A stretch of DNA of 64,000 bases from UMGS1649 sp045604405 (GTDB taxonomy: Bacteria; Bacillota; Clostridia; TANB77; CAG-465): positions 1-64,000 of the forward strand of contig JAZUNZ010000035.1 in NCBI GenBank assembly GCA_045604405.1. Reading direction: 5' to 3'. How positions within the stretch are numbered: the stretch's first letter is position 1; each line of letters begins with the position of its first letter. This document shows, in pieces, positions 9,267-18,041 of this stretch. The translations under genes and the position numbers were made by a program. Below the pieces are notes generated by a model that was not told where the DNA came from, did no database searches, and saw only the letters and a program-made list of their open reading frames with translations.

Positions 9267-10076
9267 TTACCTTCTTGTTACTCCGTTTCCACTTTCATAT
9301 TTTTTAAGTCCCTTATTGTAAAGGAAAAACATTAGAAGGGTAAAAAGTATTGTAGCAAGTAACATTATACCTATTCCCGTTAGTGATACTCTATTAAGTA
9401 ATTTTATAGGGACGTGCGCAACATATGCTGCGGGTATTACTGTATACATCACAAACTTTATTACATTTGGAAACATCTGCTCAGGATATATCGTAAGCGT
9501 TATAAACAAGGAATGAGTATACTTTTGCGTTGCATTAGAAATATCTCCAAGCCAAAAACTTAAAAGTCTTACACTTGTAAGAATACTTACTGTAAGTATT
9601 CCCGAGATAAGTCCTAATGTTAACAACAGTAATATTTTTAACGGATTAAATCCTACCGCTATAACACCACATACTATACCAAAAACTAAGTCTCCCATTG
9701 CAGAAAGCACCGACCTTGAAGTCAAGGTTGAGATAAGACTATGTTTAGGTTTAGTAATATAGATGTCTAAGTTGCCATCCACTATATCCTTGCACAATGT
9801 GTCCATACCGCCAAAGCAAAAGAATGCAATTCCATATCCAATGGTAGGAATAGACCACAAATACAAGATATCTTGTATGTTGATTCCATTTATACTTCCG
9901 CCCTTGTTAGCAAACAATATCTGCCAGAAGAAAATAAACACAAAGTTGTTTATAAACATGGCAACTGTCTGTATAACAAAACTTTTTTTATTAGATACAC
10001 TTTCCTTAACATTGTAGCATACACACAGCCACAGATATCTTAAGTTAGAAAGTATGCTCTTAAATACCGTTGACAT
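9267..10076 (-). CDS. ABC-2 exporter permease (COG3694-like)
   Basis: Integral membrane subunit of a three-gene ABC exporter. The 269 residues hold about six hydrophobic segments, starting near residue 38 (FVIQTVAMFINNFVFIFFWQ), and the family signature around DGNLDIYITKPKHSL, which precedes a GD-containing segment. The start overlaps the preceding permease by 17 bases and has its own AAAGGAG site. The substrate is unknown; relatives are often described as handling peptides or lipids. It forms a heterodimer with the upstream permease by inference. Confidence 0.8.
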   Translation of the reverse strand: MSTVFKSILSNLRYLWLCVCYNVKESVSNKKSFVIQTVAMFINNFVFIFFWQILFANKGGSINGINIQDILYLWSIPTIGYGIAFFCFGGMDTLCKDIVDGNLDIYITKPKHSLISTLTSRSVLSAMGDLVFGIVCGVIAVGFNPLKILLLLTLGLISGILTVSILTSVRLLSFWLGDISNATQKYTHSLFITLTIYPEQMFPNVIKFVMYTVIPAAYVAHVPIKLLNRVSLTGIGIMLLATILFTLLMFFLYNKGLKKYESGNGVTRR

Positions 10077-10833
10077 TTTGTTTCTTTACTCCTTTCTTGT
10101 ATATTACCCAAAGCAGCAATGCAAGAAGTACAAAAGAACCTCCTATGTATATGCTTGAGGTGATTAATTTGCTTAGTGTAAAATGAACGAATAGGCTCGC
10201 TGGCGTGTATATAACATGAGTAGTAGGAAGCACCAACAGTACTTTTTGTATAGCATTTGGGAATAGCTCAATTGGCGTAAACGCAAATATGAGCATCGCT
10301 TTTTGGCACAACAACCATAGTGAAGACACATCCCTACCCAACCATATGGAAAGTAGTCCTATTATAATATTAATTAGCAACAATAGTTTTGTGGCTAATA
10401 GCGTAATAACAAGGCTTGCTATCACTTGCAATGGTCCAATTTGTAATGTTCCTACAAATATTGTTCCAAGCACACTTCCTACTAGAATTAATACTGCTGT
10501 CATAGGCAGCTCTGCCATTCCTTCGACAATTATCCTTATAAGGAAGTTAAATGGTTTTGTCATGTCATAAGCAAAGTCTCCCATTTCCACCTTGGTTGCC
10601 ACCTTCCTATAATAATGGTGAAAAGAATAAAGTATTGCTTCTGCCATTATTACATACCATACTAGCTCTTGTTTTGTGTAGCCTGCAAGCATTTTCCCCT
10701 CTAGAACAAAGTCCCAAAGAAAAGAGAAAATAACAATGTGAATACAAAAAGAAAATACTGTGCCCAATTCATCAAGCACTTTCTTTAATTGCTCAAGAAT
10801 TGCAACTTTTGCAAAAGCTATGTACTTCTTCAT
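10060..10833 (-). CDS. ABC-2 exporter permease (COG4587-like)
   Basis: The second membrane subunit: 257 residues, about six hydrophobic segments, and the related signature GDFAYDMTKPFNFLIRIIVE. Its ATG overlaps the stop of the ATPase gene as ATGA, a sign of coupled translation. Together with the ATPase and the downstream permease it makes the standard COG4586-4587-3694 exporter. Confidence 0.8.
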   Translation of the reverse strand: MKKYIAFAKVAILEQLKKVLDELGTVFSFCIHIVIFSFLWDFVLEGKMLAGYTKQELVWYVIMAEAILYSFHHYYRKVATKVEMGDFAYDMTKPFNFLIRIIVEGMAELPMTAVLILVGSVLGTIFVGTLQIGPLQVIASLVITLLATKLLLLINIIIGLLSIWLGRDVSSLWLLCQKAMLIFAFTPIELFPNAIQKVLLVLPTTHVIYTPASLFVHFTLSKLITSSIYIGGSFVLLALLLWVIYKKGVKKQNVNGI

Positions 10834-11804
10834 GATTTTTTGTCTCCTTTCTTGCTAGTGTAAATATCATAAATGATGTTTTCCAAAGACGTGCTGCTAA
10901 TACTTAAATCTTGAACACTTCCAAGCATCATAAGCTTTTCTATTACTTTTCCTGTCTGAATAATAGTTTCGTCATATTCAACTTGCAGTTTTTCTTCAAG
11001 TTTTATCTGTACTTTAGCATTAGCAAACGCTTTATTTACTTCTACTTCTGTCACTTGTTCTAGATAGGTCGCTTCTATCCTTTTTTTGGTTAAGAAGCTG
11101 TGCCTTATATCCTCAAGTTTGCTATCTAACATAACCTTACCATGATTAATAAGGATTATCCTAGAACACAATTTTTCTATATCGGATATATCATGGCTCG
11201 TAATAAAGATAGTCGTTCCGTACTTTTCGTTTAAAGTACGAATCATCTGTCTTACCTTCTTCTTAACCACGATGTCCAAGCCTATGGTAGGTTCATCAAA
11301 AAATATAACGCGTGGTCTGTGTAAAGTAACAGCTGCTACTTCACAAATCATCCTTTGCCCAAGTGATAAGCTACTAGTTTTTTTCGTCAGAAGTTCTTCT
11401 ATCTCAAAAAACTCCGATACTTCCTTAATTCTTTCATTCAACGTTTCGCGGTCAATGTCATAAATTGCACCTAACAATTTGTAACTTTCAATAACCGGTA
11501 AGTGTGAAAGCAATGACGATTTCTGTCCAAACATTGTTGCAATATGATACGTCATTTCATTTCTGTTTTTCCATGGACTATATCCGCAGACATCTACCTC
11601 TCCAGAGCTAGGATAAAGAATTCCAGTCATCATCTTTATAGTAGTGCTCTTTCCAGCGCCATTAGGTCCGATGAATCCTATAATTTCTCCCTGCTCTACT
11701 TCAAAAGATATATTGTCTACAGCTGTAAACAAACTCTTTTGTTTTTTCTTATCCTTTACCTCAAACGTCTTGCTTAAGCCCTTAACTGTGATTTCCTTTT
11801 TCAT
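10830..11804 (-). CDS. ABC exporter ATPase (COG4586-like)
   Basis: Energises the adjacent ABC-2 permeases. The 324-residue protein has Walker A GPNGAGKST, Q-loop, signature LSLGQRM (a variant of LSGGQ seen in this subfamily), Walker B VIFFDEPTIGLD and an H-loop (ITSHD). A C-terminal ~80-residue extension after the nucleotide-binding domain is typical of the group. RBS AGGAGGC lies a few bases before the ATG. A terminator separates it from the small peptide gene upstream, so it likely uses another promoter or readthrough. Confidence 0.88.
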   Translation of the reverse strand: MKKEITVKGLSKTFEVKDKKKQKSLFTAVDNISFEVEQGEIIGFIGPNGAGKSTTIKMMTGILYPSSGEVDVCGYSPWKNRNEMTYHIATMFGQKSSLLSHLPVIESYKLLGAIYDIDRETLNERIKEVSEFFEIEELLTKKTSSLSLGQRMICEVAAVTLHRPRVIFFDEPTIGLDIVVKKKVRQMIRTLNEKYGTTIFITSHDISDIEKLCSRIILINHGKVMLDSKLEDIRHSFLTKKRIEATYLEQVTEVEVNKAFANAKVQIKLEEKLQVEYDETIIQTGKVIEKLMMLGSVQDLSISSTSLENIIYDIYTSKKGDKKS

Positions 11805-11847
11805 AATATTGCCTCCTTAAAATATGTTTAAATTGTTTATATATATG

Positions 11848-11889
11848 AAAAAGGTGCATTGATTTTTATTATCTCAATACACCTTTTAA
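11848..11889. terminator. Terminator between peptide gene and exporter operon
   Basis: Hairpin AAGGTGCATTGA/TCAATACACCTT with A/T flanks, downstream of the 42-residue peptide gene and upstream of the ABC ATPase. Partial readthrough could join the two units. Confidence 0.65.
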
Positions 11890-11922
11890 ATATAACAAAT
11901 TAATATATGTATGGTCTACCCC

Positions 11923-12051
11923 TTACATATTTATTCCCTTTGCTTTTATATATTCTCTAGGACATATTGATACGACAAATTCAGCTGATCCATACCATAG
12001 ATCTGCTACGACACATTTATTTTGCATTGGTTTTATATTGTTTATAGTCAT
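11923..12051 (-). CDS. Small peptide gene (42 residues), candidate exported or leader peptide
   Basis: Unrecognised short gene. The peptide begins MTINNIKPMQNKCVVADLWY and ends in a lysine-containing tail with one more Cys-Pro pair (two cysteines in total, one Trp, several aromatic residues). It has no obvious signal peptide. Support for reality: a strong RBS (AAGGAGG ending nine bases before ATG), a near-consensus promoter about 95 bases upstream, a terminator behind it, and an ABC exporter operon directly downstream. A ribosomally made, modified peptide or a regulatory leader peptide are both possible; no modifying enzyme is adjacent. Confidence 0.55.
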   Translation of the reverse strand: MTINNIKPMQNKCVVADLWYGSAEFVVSICPREYIKAKGINM

Positions 12052-12144
12052 ACCAAATACCTCCTTTTCTTTCTTAATTTATTTGCTATGATTATCACTT
12101 GGGTAATAAGTAAATCTACTCGGATTTAATCATCACCTGTTTTC

Positions 12145-12173
12145 ATAATAACATAATATTTTTAAAGTGTCAA
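12145..12173 (-). promoter_or_regulatory. Sigma-A-type promoter of the small peptide gene
   Basis: Minus strand: TTGACA (12168-12173), 17-base spacer, TATTAT (12145-12150). The ~85-base leader after it contains an inverted repeat ATGATTA...TAATCAT and then the RBS. Confidence 0.7.
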
Positions 12174-12215
12174 CCTTTTTTACTTTACTTTTAAAAAATA
12201 TTATAAAAAGGGCAT

Positions 12216-12251
12216 CAAAAAGCCGCCAACATTTGTTGACGACTTTTTATA
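12216..12251. terminator. Terminator after flotillin gene
   Basis: Hairpin AAAAAGCCGCCAAC/GTTGACGACTTTTT with one G-T pair, located just downstream of the flotillin stop. Confidence 0.65.
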
Positions 12252-12257
12252 ATAATT

Positions 12258-13720
12258 TTAAGAATTCTCGCTTACATCAGAATCTTTTGAAGCATTTTGT
12301 CCCATTTTTCCACCAAGGAATCCAGCAATGAGCGCTGCAGGATCGATTCCGGTAGAAGCTTTAATTCCTTCCATTACCTGCTTAGAAGACTTAACTATGT
12401 CTTCTACCATTTTAGCAGAATTACCCTCTCCAAACATCGTAATCTGATCGACATTTGCCAGGGGTTTGGCTGCCGCTTCCATAATCTGAGGATATGCGTT
12501 GAAGAACATTTCAAGTACTGATGCTTCTCCCATCTTCTTCATAGCTTCAGCCTTCTTGTCTATTCCCTCAGCTTCAGCAATACCCTTTGCTCTGATGGCT
12601 TCAGCTTCAGCCTCTCCGACAAGACGTATTCCCTCTGCTTCCTGTTCCTTTGCATATCTTTCAGCTTCAGCCTTAATCTTAAGGGCTTGTGCTTCCTGCT
12701 CGAGTTCATAACGTTTTGCCTCAGCATCTTTCTGACGCTTATACAACTCAACTTCTGCCGCTCTTTCATCAGCATATCGCTTAGCGTCAGCTTCTTTCTT
12801 GATTGCTGCTGCCAGCTCTTGCTCTCTTACTGCTGCTTGCTTTTCCTTAAGCTCGATCTCTTTTTCTTCTTTTGCAATATTTGCTGCAGCTGCTGTTGTT
12901 TCAATAGTCTTTCTCTGCTGTTCCTCTTGGATCCTATATGCAGCATCTGCCTCTGCTCGCTTGATATCTGCTTCTTTCTTCAGTTCAGCTTTTATTATTT
13001 CAAGCTGATTTTGCTTATGCGCAATCTCAGTTTGCGATGCTACTTCAGCTTCATTGGCTTCTTTAGCAGCTTTAGCCTGCGCAATTTTTACTTCCTTATC
13101 TGCTTCTGCTTTTGCAATGGAAGCATTCTTCTGGATTTGCGCCATATTGTCCTGACCCAGGGCATTGATTAGGCCATTTTCATCTTCAACACGCTGAATG
13201 TTACAGGAAATAATCTCAATTCCAAGGGCGTTCATATCTCGTTGAGCTTTTTCTTGAACCTGATCTCCGAATTGCTTTCTTTCATTACAAATGGACTTTA
13301 ACGCCATTGTGCCTATGATTTCGCGCATGTTTCCCTGTAGCGAGTCAGTAAGCGCTTTTGCAATATCTTGTTCAGACATGTTAAGGAAATTCTTCATTGC
13401 AAGTTGAATGCCTTGGTCATCAGTTTTTACTCTTATCTTGGCTATAGCATCTACATTTACACCAATGAAATCATTGGTAGGAATATATCCGTTTGTTTTA
13501 ATGTCTACGCTAATCTGCTTAATAATTAAAGCATCTTTTCTATCAAGAAAAGGAATTCTGATCCCTGCTCTGCCGATAAGAATCTTGGGTTTTTTCCGTG
13601 TACCAGAAATAATGACAGCTCTATCCGGAGGTGCCTTGACATAGCCAGTGCAAATATACACACCAAGACAAGTACAGCTACTCCTACAGGAATAATAATG
13701 GGTAATAATTGTGTGAACAT
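12258..13720 (-). CDS. Flotillin-like membrane scaffold protein, frame broken near N-terminus
   Basis: SPFH/flotillin family protein that organises membrane microdomains. The main open frame (12258-13661) covers the SPFH domain (GYVKAPPDRAVIISG, KILIGRAGIRIPFL, PTNDFIGVNVDA) and a long alanine/glutamate coiled coil ending in a conserved DQITMFGEG region. The expected membrane anchor MFTQLLPIIIPVGVAVLVLV, with a perfect AGGAGG site and ATG at 13720, is in another frame. Restoring one base near 13643-13650 (GCTATGTC read as GCTTATGTC) joins them. Either a one-base loss in the genome or an assembly error. The gene is visibly richer in G and C than its neighbours, suggesting transfer. Confidence 0.8.
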
Positions 13721-13801
13721 TTAAGTTCCTCCTAAAAAATTATTTTTTATAACAGTGCCTTTCGGTACAATTATACAGGATAAAATTTGCGTGCGTCTAA
13801 G

Positions 13802-13831
13802 ATTATATCATAGTTATTAATATTATGTCAA
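13802..13831 (-). promoter_or_regulatory. Sigma-A-type promoter of flotillin gene
   Basis: Minus strand TTGACA (13826-13831), 18-base spacer, TATAAT (13802-13807) with TG before the -10 box. About 80 bases of leader precede the AGGAGG site. Confidence 0.7.
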
Positions 13832-13887
13832 ATTGATCTTGCATATTTACCCACTCCTTTAGTTGCTAAAATACTTCCTAAAACAAG

Positions 13888-13919
13888 TAAAAAGCCATTC
13901 TTACGAATGACTTTTATTT
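13888..13919. terminator. Terminator after prfA
   Basis: Hairpin AAAAGCCATTC/GAATGACTTTT followed by T-rich sequence on the minus strand. Confidence 0.65.
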
Positions 13920-13925
13920 GTTGTA

Positions 13926-14984
13926 TTATTCCCCAGATTTTAATCTTTCTGCTTTATCATAAGCTTGAAGCGCTTCTACTATTGACACAATGTTTCCATT
14001 CATAAATGATTCTAATTGATACATTGTATAGTTTATTCTATGATCGGTTACTCTACCTTGTGGGAAGTTATATGTTCTAATTTTTTCGCTTCTTGCACCA
14101 CTTCCTACTTGTAGCTTTCTTGTATTTGCTATTTCTTGATTTTGTTTTTCTTGCATGTACTCATATAATTTTGCTCTAAGCATTTTCATACAAGATTCTC
14201 TATTTTGTATTTGAGAACGTTCAGATTGACTTGCTACTATAAAACCCGTTGGTATGTGTGTTATTCTTACTGCTGATTCAGTTTTGTTAACGTGTTGTCC
14301 GCCTGCACCAGACGCTCTATATGTATCTATTTTAAGATCACTAGCATTTATCTCTACATCTACTTCATCAACCTCTGGTAAAACTGCTACTGTTACTGTA
14401 GATGTATGTATTCTACCACTGGCTTCAGTTTCTGGTACACGTTGTACTCTATGTACACCACTTTCAAATTTAAGTTTGCTATATGCACCTTTCCCTTTAA
14501 TACCGAAAGATATTTCTTTTATTCCTCCAAGTTCAGTTTCATTTATATCTAAAACTTCAACTTGCCATCTATTTAAGTCCGCATACATTGAATACATTCT
14601 ATACAACGCATGAGCAAAAAGAGCCGCTTCTTCACCGCCTGCACCGCCACGTATTTCAATTATTACGTTGTTATCGTCATTTGCATCTTTTGGAAGTAGT
14701 AATACTTTTAGTTCTTCTTCTAGTCCGACAATTTTTTCTTTGCATTCGTAGTATTCCGTTTCTGCCATTTCTTTCATTTCTGGATCATTAAGCATTTCTC
14801 CTGCTTCATCCATATTTTGCTTAACCTTTTTATATTCTCTATATTTTTCTACTACCTCTGTTAGTCCAGATTGCTCTTTCATATACTTTTTAAAAGAGTT
14901 TTGATCCGCTATTACACTTGGGTCAGCTATTAAGGTGTTTAGTTCTTCATATCTTTTTTCTACTTCTTCTAATTTATCTAACAT
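13926..14984 (-). CDS. prfA: Peptide chain release factor 1
   Basis: Recognises UAA and UAG stop codons and triggers peptide release. The 352-residue protein has the catalytic GGQ loop (ASGAGGQHVNKTESAVRI), the tripeptide stop-codon region in the class of RVPxTE (here RVPETE) and the flanking HTSTVTVAVLPE segment typical of RF1, not RF2. Length is normal. An orphan antisense-type RNA gene with its own terminator lies directly upstream (15048-15195). The prmC gene often found downstream is absent. Confidence 0.96.
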   Translation of the reverse strand: MLDKLEEVEKRYEELNTLIADPSVIADQNSFKKYMKEQSGLTEVVEKYREYKKVKQNMDEAGEMLNDPEMKEMAETEYYECKEKIVGLEEELKVLLLPKDANDDNNVIIEIRGGAGGEEAALFAHALYRMYSMYADLNRWQVEVLDINETELGGIKEISFGIKGKGAYSKLKFESGVHRVQRVPETEASGRIHTSTVTVAVLPEVDEVDVEINASDLKIDTYRASGAGGQHVNKTESAVRITHIPTGFIVASQSERSQIQNRESCMKMLRAKLYEYMQEKQNQEIANTRKLQVGSGARSEKIRTYNFPQGRVTDHRINYTMYQLESFMNGNIVSIVEALQAYDKAERLKSGE

Positions 14985-15047
14985 AGTTTCACTCCTCGTC
15001 TATATATTGTAACATTATATCGCCTCATTTTCAAGTGCAGAGAAAAA

Positions 15048-15195
15048 ATTAAAAAATGGCACTCATTTGCATAAATGAGCGCATCACCTAATTGTTTGAT
15101 GTGGACATTCAACTTGCGAAACTGAATGTTCCCTTTTATTTTATGTATTTCTACTTTATATATACGTATTAACACATATTGTTTGTTTTGTCAAA
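15048..15195 (-). ncRNA. Orphan copy of antitoxin-like small RNA
   Basis: A 148-bp copy, 145/148 identical to 18015-18162. It keeps the full promoter (TTGACA 15189-15194, 17-base spacer, TAATAC 15166-15171) and a predicted RNA of roughly 110 bases with hairpins ACATTCA/TGAATGT and GCGCTCATTT/AAATGAGTGC, the last followed by six or more T (terminator). The hydrophobic plus-strand toxin frame present at the other copy is missing here: only its last codons (KKWHSFA) remain. It sits between the SGNH gene and prfA and could act in trans on the intact locus or end transcription of the MBOAT operon. Confidence 0.6.
15048..15195. repeat. 148-bp direct repeat, copy 1
   Basis: Matches 18015-18162 in the same orientation with three substitutions. 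The 2,967-bp offset spans the MBOAT/SGNH pair and the toxin frame. Both ends are sharp: ATTAAAAAATGGC at one side and TTTTGTCAAA at the other. Confidence 0.95.
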
Positions 15196-15210
15196 CTTAT
15201 ATTAGTTTTT

Positions 15211-16275
15211 CTATTCAAATAATTTATCATAATCATAATTTATATAAAACTCTCTTGCATTTTGTAAATATTTTTTATAATTCTCCTTTGTCATCTCATT
15301 TTTTCCACTATCAATCCATTTTAATATTTTTGAATTAATTTGCCCGCTGTGATGCTCATAGTCTTTATAATTATTTAAATCACATATTACATCATATTCA
15401 TTTATATACGAATATATATGTATATTTGGATGTTCAAGTAATAATTCAGTTGCATATTCTATCGCATCTAATTGTCTATTTATGCTTCCGGCTTGGTTTA
15501 GCTTATCCCAATAATATATGCTATATGGTGGAAAATATAAGTAAAATTGAATATTTAAATTATCATCTATTATATTAGTTACATTTTGAGTTATATTTGC
15601 TTTTATATTCTTATAATCATCTTCAGTTATATCTAATGTGTATGTATTTTTGCTTGGTCTAACATATCTTTTTCTAACTTCTTCATTACTATATATAAAA
15701 TAATCATTCCAATTACTATAATCATCAAAGGATGTAAATTCCCTTTTCTGTAAAGTATTGATTAATACCGATAGCGTCTCCTCTAATATTGTTTTATTAA
15801 ATATATACTTTACATCATTATATAATATACTATCATACAAATAATTTGGATATGATTCTTCCGAATATTCCATTGTTTCTGGTTTATCAAATAATCTATA
15901 TAAATCCAAACATCTTACTATTATTTTTATATTATCATTGTATTTTATTGCTTTAATTAAATTGTCATTTATTTCTTTATAGCTCCCACCAGAAAAAGGG
16001 ACCTTAATACTATTAACATTAAAAATCTCATCTAATTCTGATGTTTTGAAATTTTCTGTCATGGAAGTTCCAGTTATTATTGCATCATATTCAAAATGTT
16101 TTACTATTCCATCATTTTGATATCTTTGATTACTAAGCGCATATGATAAACCTTTTAATGGCTTGTGATAATGAAAGTATGGATCTATTATAATTGTCAA
16201 GCCTGCTAGCAGCACTAACATTACGATTAATAGTATAATACTTGTTATAATATATTTTTTACTTGTTTTTATCAT
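15211..16275 (-). CDS. SGNH/DltD-AlgX-like partner of MBOAT acyltransferase
   Basis: Membrane-anchored extracytoplasmic protein of 354 residues with an N-terminal transmembrane helix (about 9-31). It has a GTSMTENF motif near residue 70 (serine nucleophile position of SGNH hydrolases) and a C-terminal DYEHHSG segment that could supply the Asp/His pair. Proteins of this layout act with MBOAT acyltransferases to move acyl groups onto surface polymers (DltD/AlgX/PatB-type systems). It lies 10 bases downstream of the MBOAT gene. The glycan or polymer acceptor is unknown. Confidence 0.75.
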   Translation of the reverse strand: MIKTSKKYIITSIILLIVMLVLLAGLTIIIDPYFHYHKPLKGLSYALSNQRYQNDGIVKHFEYDAIITGTSMTENFKTSELDEIFNVNSIKVPFSGGSYKEINDNLIKAIKYNDNIKIIVRCLDLYRLFDKPETMEYSEESYPNYLYDSILYNDVKYIFNKTILEETLSVLINTLQKREFTSFDDYSNWNDYFIYSNEEVRKRYVRPSKNTYTLDITEDDYKNIKANITQNVTNIIDDNLNIQFYLYFPPYSIYYWDKLNQAGSINRQLDAIEYATELLLEHPNIHIYSYINEYDVICDLNNYKDYEHHSGQINSKILKWIDSGKNEMTKENYKKYLQNAREFYINYDYDKLFE

Positions 16276-16285
16276 TGTACCCCTC

Positions 16286-17740
16286 CTAAAAGTTAAAATA
16301 CAAGAATGTGCTTACTCCACTAAAAGAAAATATACACCATATTAATAAACATACTGTGAATATCGCATTTTTTAAAGATGGCTTAAATTCTTTCATTTTT
16401 TCATATGCATTTTTGCTGCCCAAAATAAGTATAATTGCAGTTATAACAAACATTTGTAATATAAAATATGGAAAATATGATTCAATATTTAGTTTTTCAA
16501 CAAGCCAACTAAATTCTGTAAGTCTAAAACAATTCAATATATCTTGACTTATCGGTTGAAAATCAAATATTGCAATTCTATTTAGTATCTTCAAAGCTTG
16601 TCCAATAGAATTTGCCCTAAATAATACCCAGGTTATATTTATAAAACCAAACGTTATTATCCAATTTAACGCAGGATGTAACTTTTCAAAAAACTTTTTA
16701 AAATGTCTAGTTATAATAGAAAATATACCATGCATTATTCCCCAAAGTACAAATGTCCAATTTGCTCCATGCCAAAACCCACTAACTAAGAATACTATTA
16801 ATACATTTAAATAAGTTCTATATTTTCCTTTTCTACTCCCACCTAATGGGATATATATATATCTAGTAAAAAATCTTGTTAATGTCATGTGCCATCTATC
16901 CCAAAAATCATTAATAGTTAATGCCTTATATGGAGAATTAAAGTTTAACGGTAAGTCTATATTAAACATTTTACCAATACCTATTGCCATATCAGAATAT
17001 CCGCTGAAATCAAAATATATCTGAATTGTATATGACAATACTATTATAATTGCACTAGTTGTATTTAAGGCCTCTACATTTGAAAAACCAAAATTAGCTA
17101 CATTTCCAAAAGTATCTGCTATTAAAACTTTCTTTGCAAGTCCTAGTACAAAAATATATATGCCTTTTGCTAAATTATCCCAATTTATATTTTTCTTTCT
17201 TTTATCAAGAAATTGTGGTACTAATTCATCATGAGTTACAATAGGCCCCGCTATTAGTTGTGGAAAAAATGTAACAAATGATGCATAATGTATAATATTG
17301 TATTTAGGAACTTCTCTATTGTATGCATCTATAACAAAAGATAATTGTTGAAACGTAAAAAAACTAATTCCTAGTGGTAATACAATATTCAAAAATGCAT
17401 AATTAGTATTAAATATTGAATTAACATTTGATATAAAAAAATCCATATATTTAAAATAAATTAATATTCCTATATTAGCAATTCCACCAGTAATTAATAA
17501 TGTTTTTCTAGCCCATTTTGCTTGTATCTTCTCAAACATTAAATATATTATATAATTAAATATTATACTAACCAATATAATACCTAAATAATTAATATTA
17601 AAATACGCATAAAACCATAAAGACATGGCAAGCAAAAAAAATTGAGCCAATGTATATCTCTTAAAATAGTTTAATGTAAAATAGCCAATAAAACACATAG
17701 GTAAAAATATAAATATAAAAATGTATGAATTAAATAACAT
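16286..17740 (-). CDS. MBOAT family O-acyltransferase (AlgI/DltB/PatA-like)
   Basis: Polytopic membrane enzyme of 484 residues that transfers acyl groups across the membrane to an extracellular acceptor. It has about ten hydrophobic segments, the motif RYIYIPLGGSRKG and the active-site region FWHGANWTFVLWGIMHG with the invariant His. An ILxYFKYxDFF segment is also typical of AlgI-type members. Forms a two-gene unit with the SGNH partner. The RBS (AAGGAGAT) is good. The pair is bracketed by 148-bp direct repeats and looks like an acquired cassette. Confidence 0.9.
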   Translation of the reverse strand: MLFNSYIFIFIFLPMCFIGYFTLNYFKRYTLAQFFLLAMSLWFYAYFNINYLGIILVSIIFNYIIYLMFEKIQAKWARKTLLITGGIANIGILIYFKYMDFFISNVNSIFNTNYAFLNIVLPLGISFFTFQQLSFVIDAYNREVPKYNIIHYASFVTFFPQLIAGPIVTHDELVPQFLDKRKKNINWDNLAKGIYIFVLGLAKKVLIADTFGNVANFGFSNVEALNTTSAIIIVLSYTIQIYFDFSGYSDMAIGIGKMFNIDLPLNFNSPYKALTINDFWDRWHMTLTRFFTRYIYIPLGGSRKGKYRTYLNVLIVFLVSGFWHGANWTFVLWGIMHGIFSIITRHFKKFFEKLHPALNWIITFGFINITWVLFRANSIGQALKILNRIAIFDFQPISQDILNCFRLTEFSWLVEKLNIESYFPYFILQMFVITAIILILGSKNAYEKMKEFKPSLKNAIFTVCLLIWCIFSFSGVSTFLYFNF

Positions 17741-17927
17741 ATTATCTCCTTTTCTTTATCCTCCAAATATAATTACTTTAGCCTTTATATTATATAATAC
17801 TTTACTAATTATAGCAACTGTTTTAACACTCACACCTTTCATTATTTGTTCAAAAAACACGCTATAAACATTGCATAATACTCAGTCGACGTGTATCTAC
17901 CTCTAATCTCAAAAGTAAGGAGGTTTG

Positions 17928-18041
17928 ATGATACTGAATAAGAGAGCTTTCATTTTGAAAGTTCTTCGATACATTGTTATCATTTTATTCTTTCTTACCT
18001 CTCTGGTAATAGAGATTAAAAAATGGCACTCATTTGCATAA
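17928..18041 (+). CDS. Candidate type I toxin peptide (37 residues)
   Basis: Short plus-strand frame starting MILNKRAFILKVLRYIVIIL and continuing through a hydrophobic stretch to a basic tail (IEIKKWHSFA). The layout of positive start, one membrane helix and basic C-terminus is that of small membrane-acting type I toxins. A strong RBS AAGGAGG (17917-17923) is followed by ATG at 17928, and an upstream CTACCTC (17896-17902) can pair with GGAGG to hide it. The 3' end overlaps a convergent antisense RNA (18015-18162). A hairpin GGACATTCA/TGAATGTTCC (about 18070-18099) followed by CTTTTAT can end its mRNA. No sequence relative is recognised. Confidence 0.55.
   Translation: MILNKRAFILKVLRYIVIILFFLTSLVIEIKKWHSFA

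Noticed and set aside
12687..13172. Long plus-strand frame antisense to flotillin
   Set aside because: Low-complexity shadow (S, F, C and L rich) of the coiled-coil coding sequence; no RBS or known motif.
13643..13660. Programmed -1 frameshift in flotillin
   Set aside because: No slippery heptamer or downstream stem visible at the junction. A one-base loss or sequencing error is simpler.
13830..13870. 13-codon frame with AAAGGAGTGGG upstream of the flotillin promoter
   Set aside because: Its coding bases contain the -35 and -10 boxes of the flotillin promoter; likely chance.
14978..15175. 65-residue and 77-residue minus-strand frames over the repeats (also 17909-18142)
   Set aside because: They run through the repeat copies, start within the RNA leader without an RBS, and their shared part is explained by the antitoxin-like RNA and its terminator.
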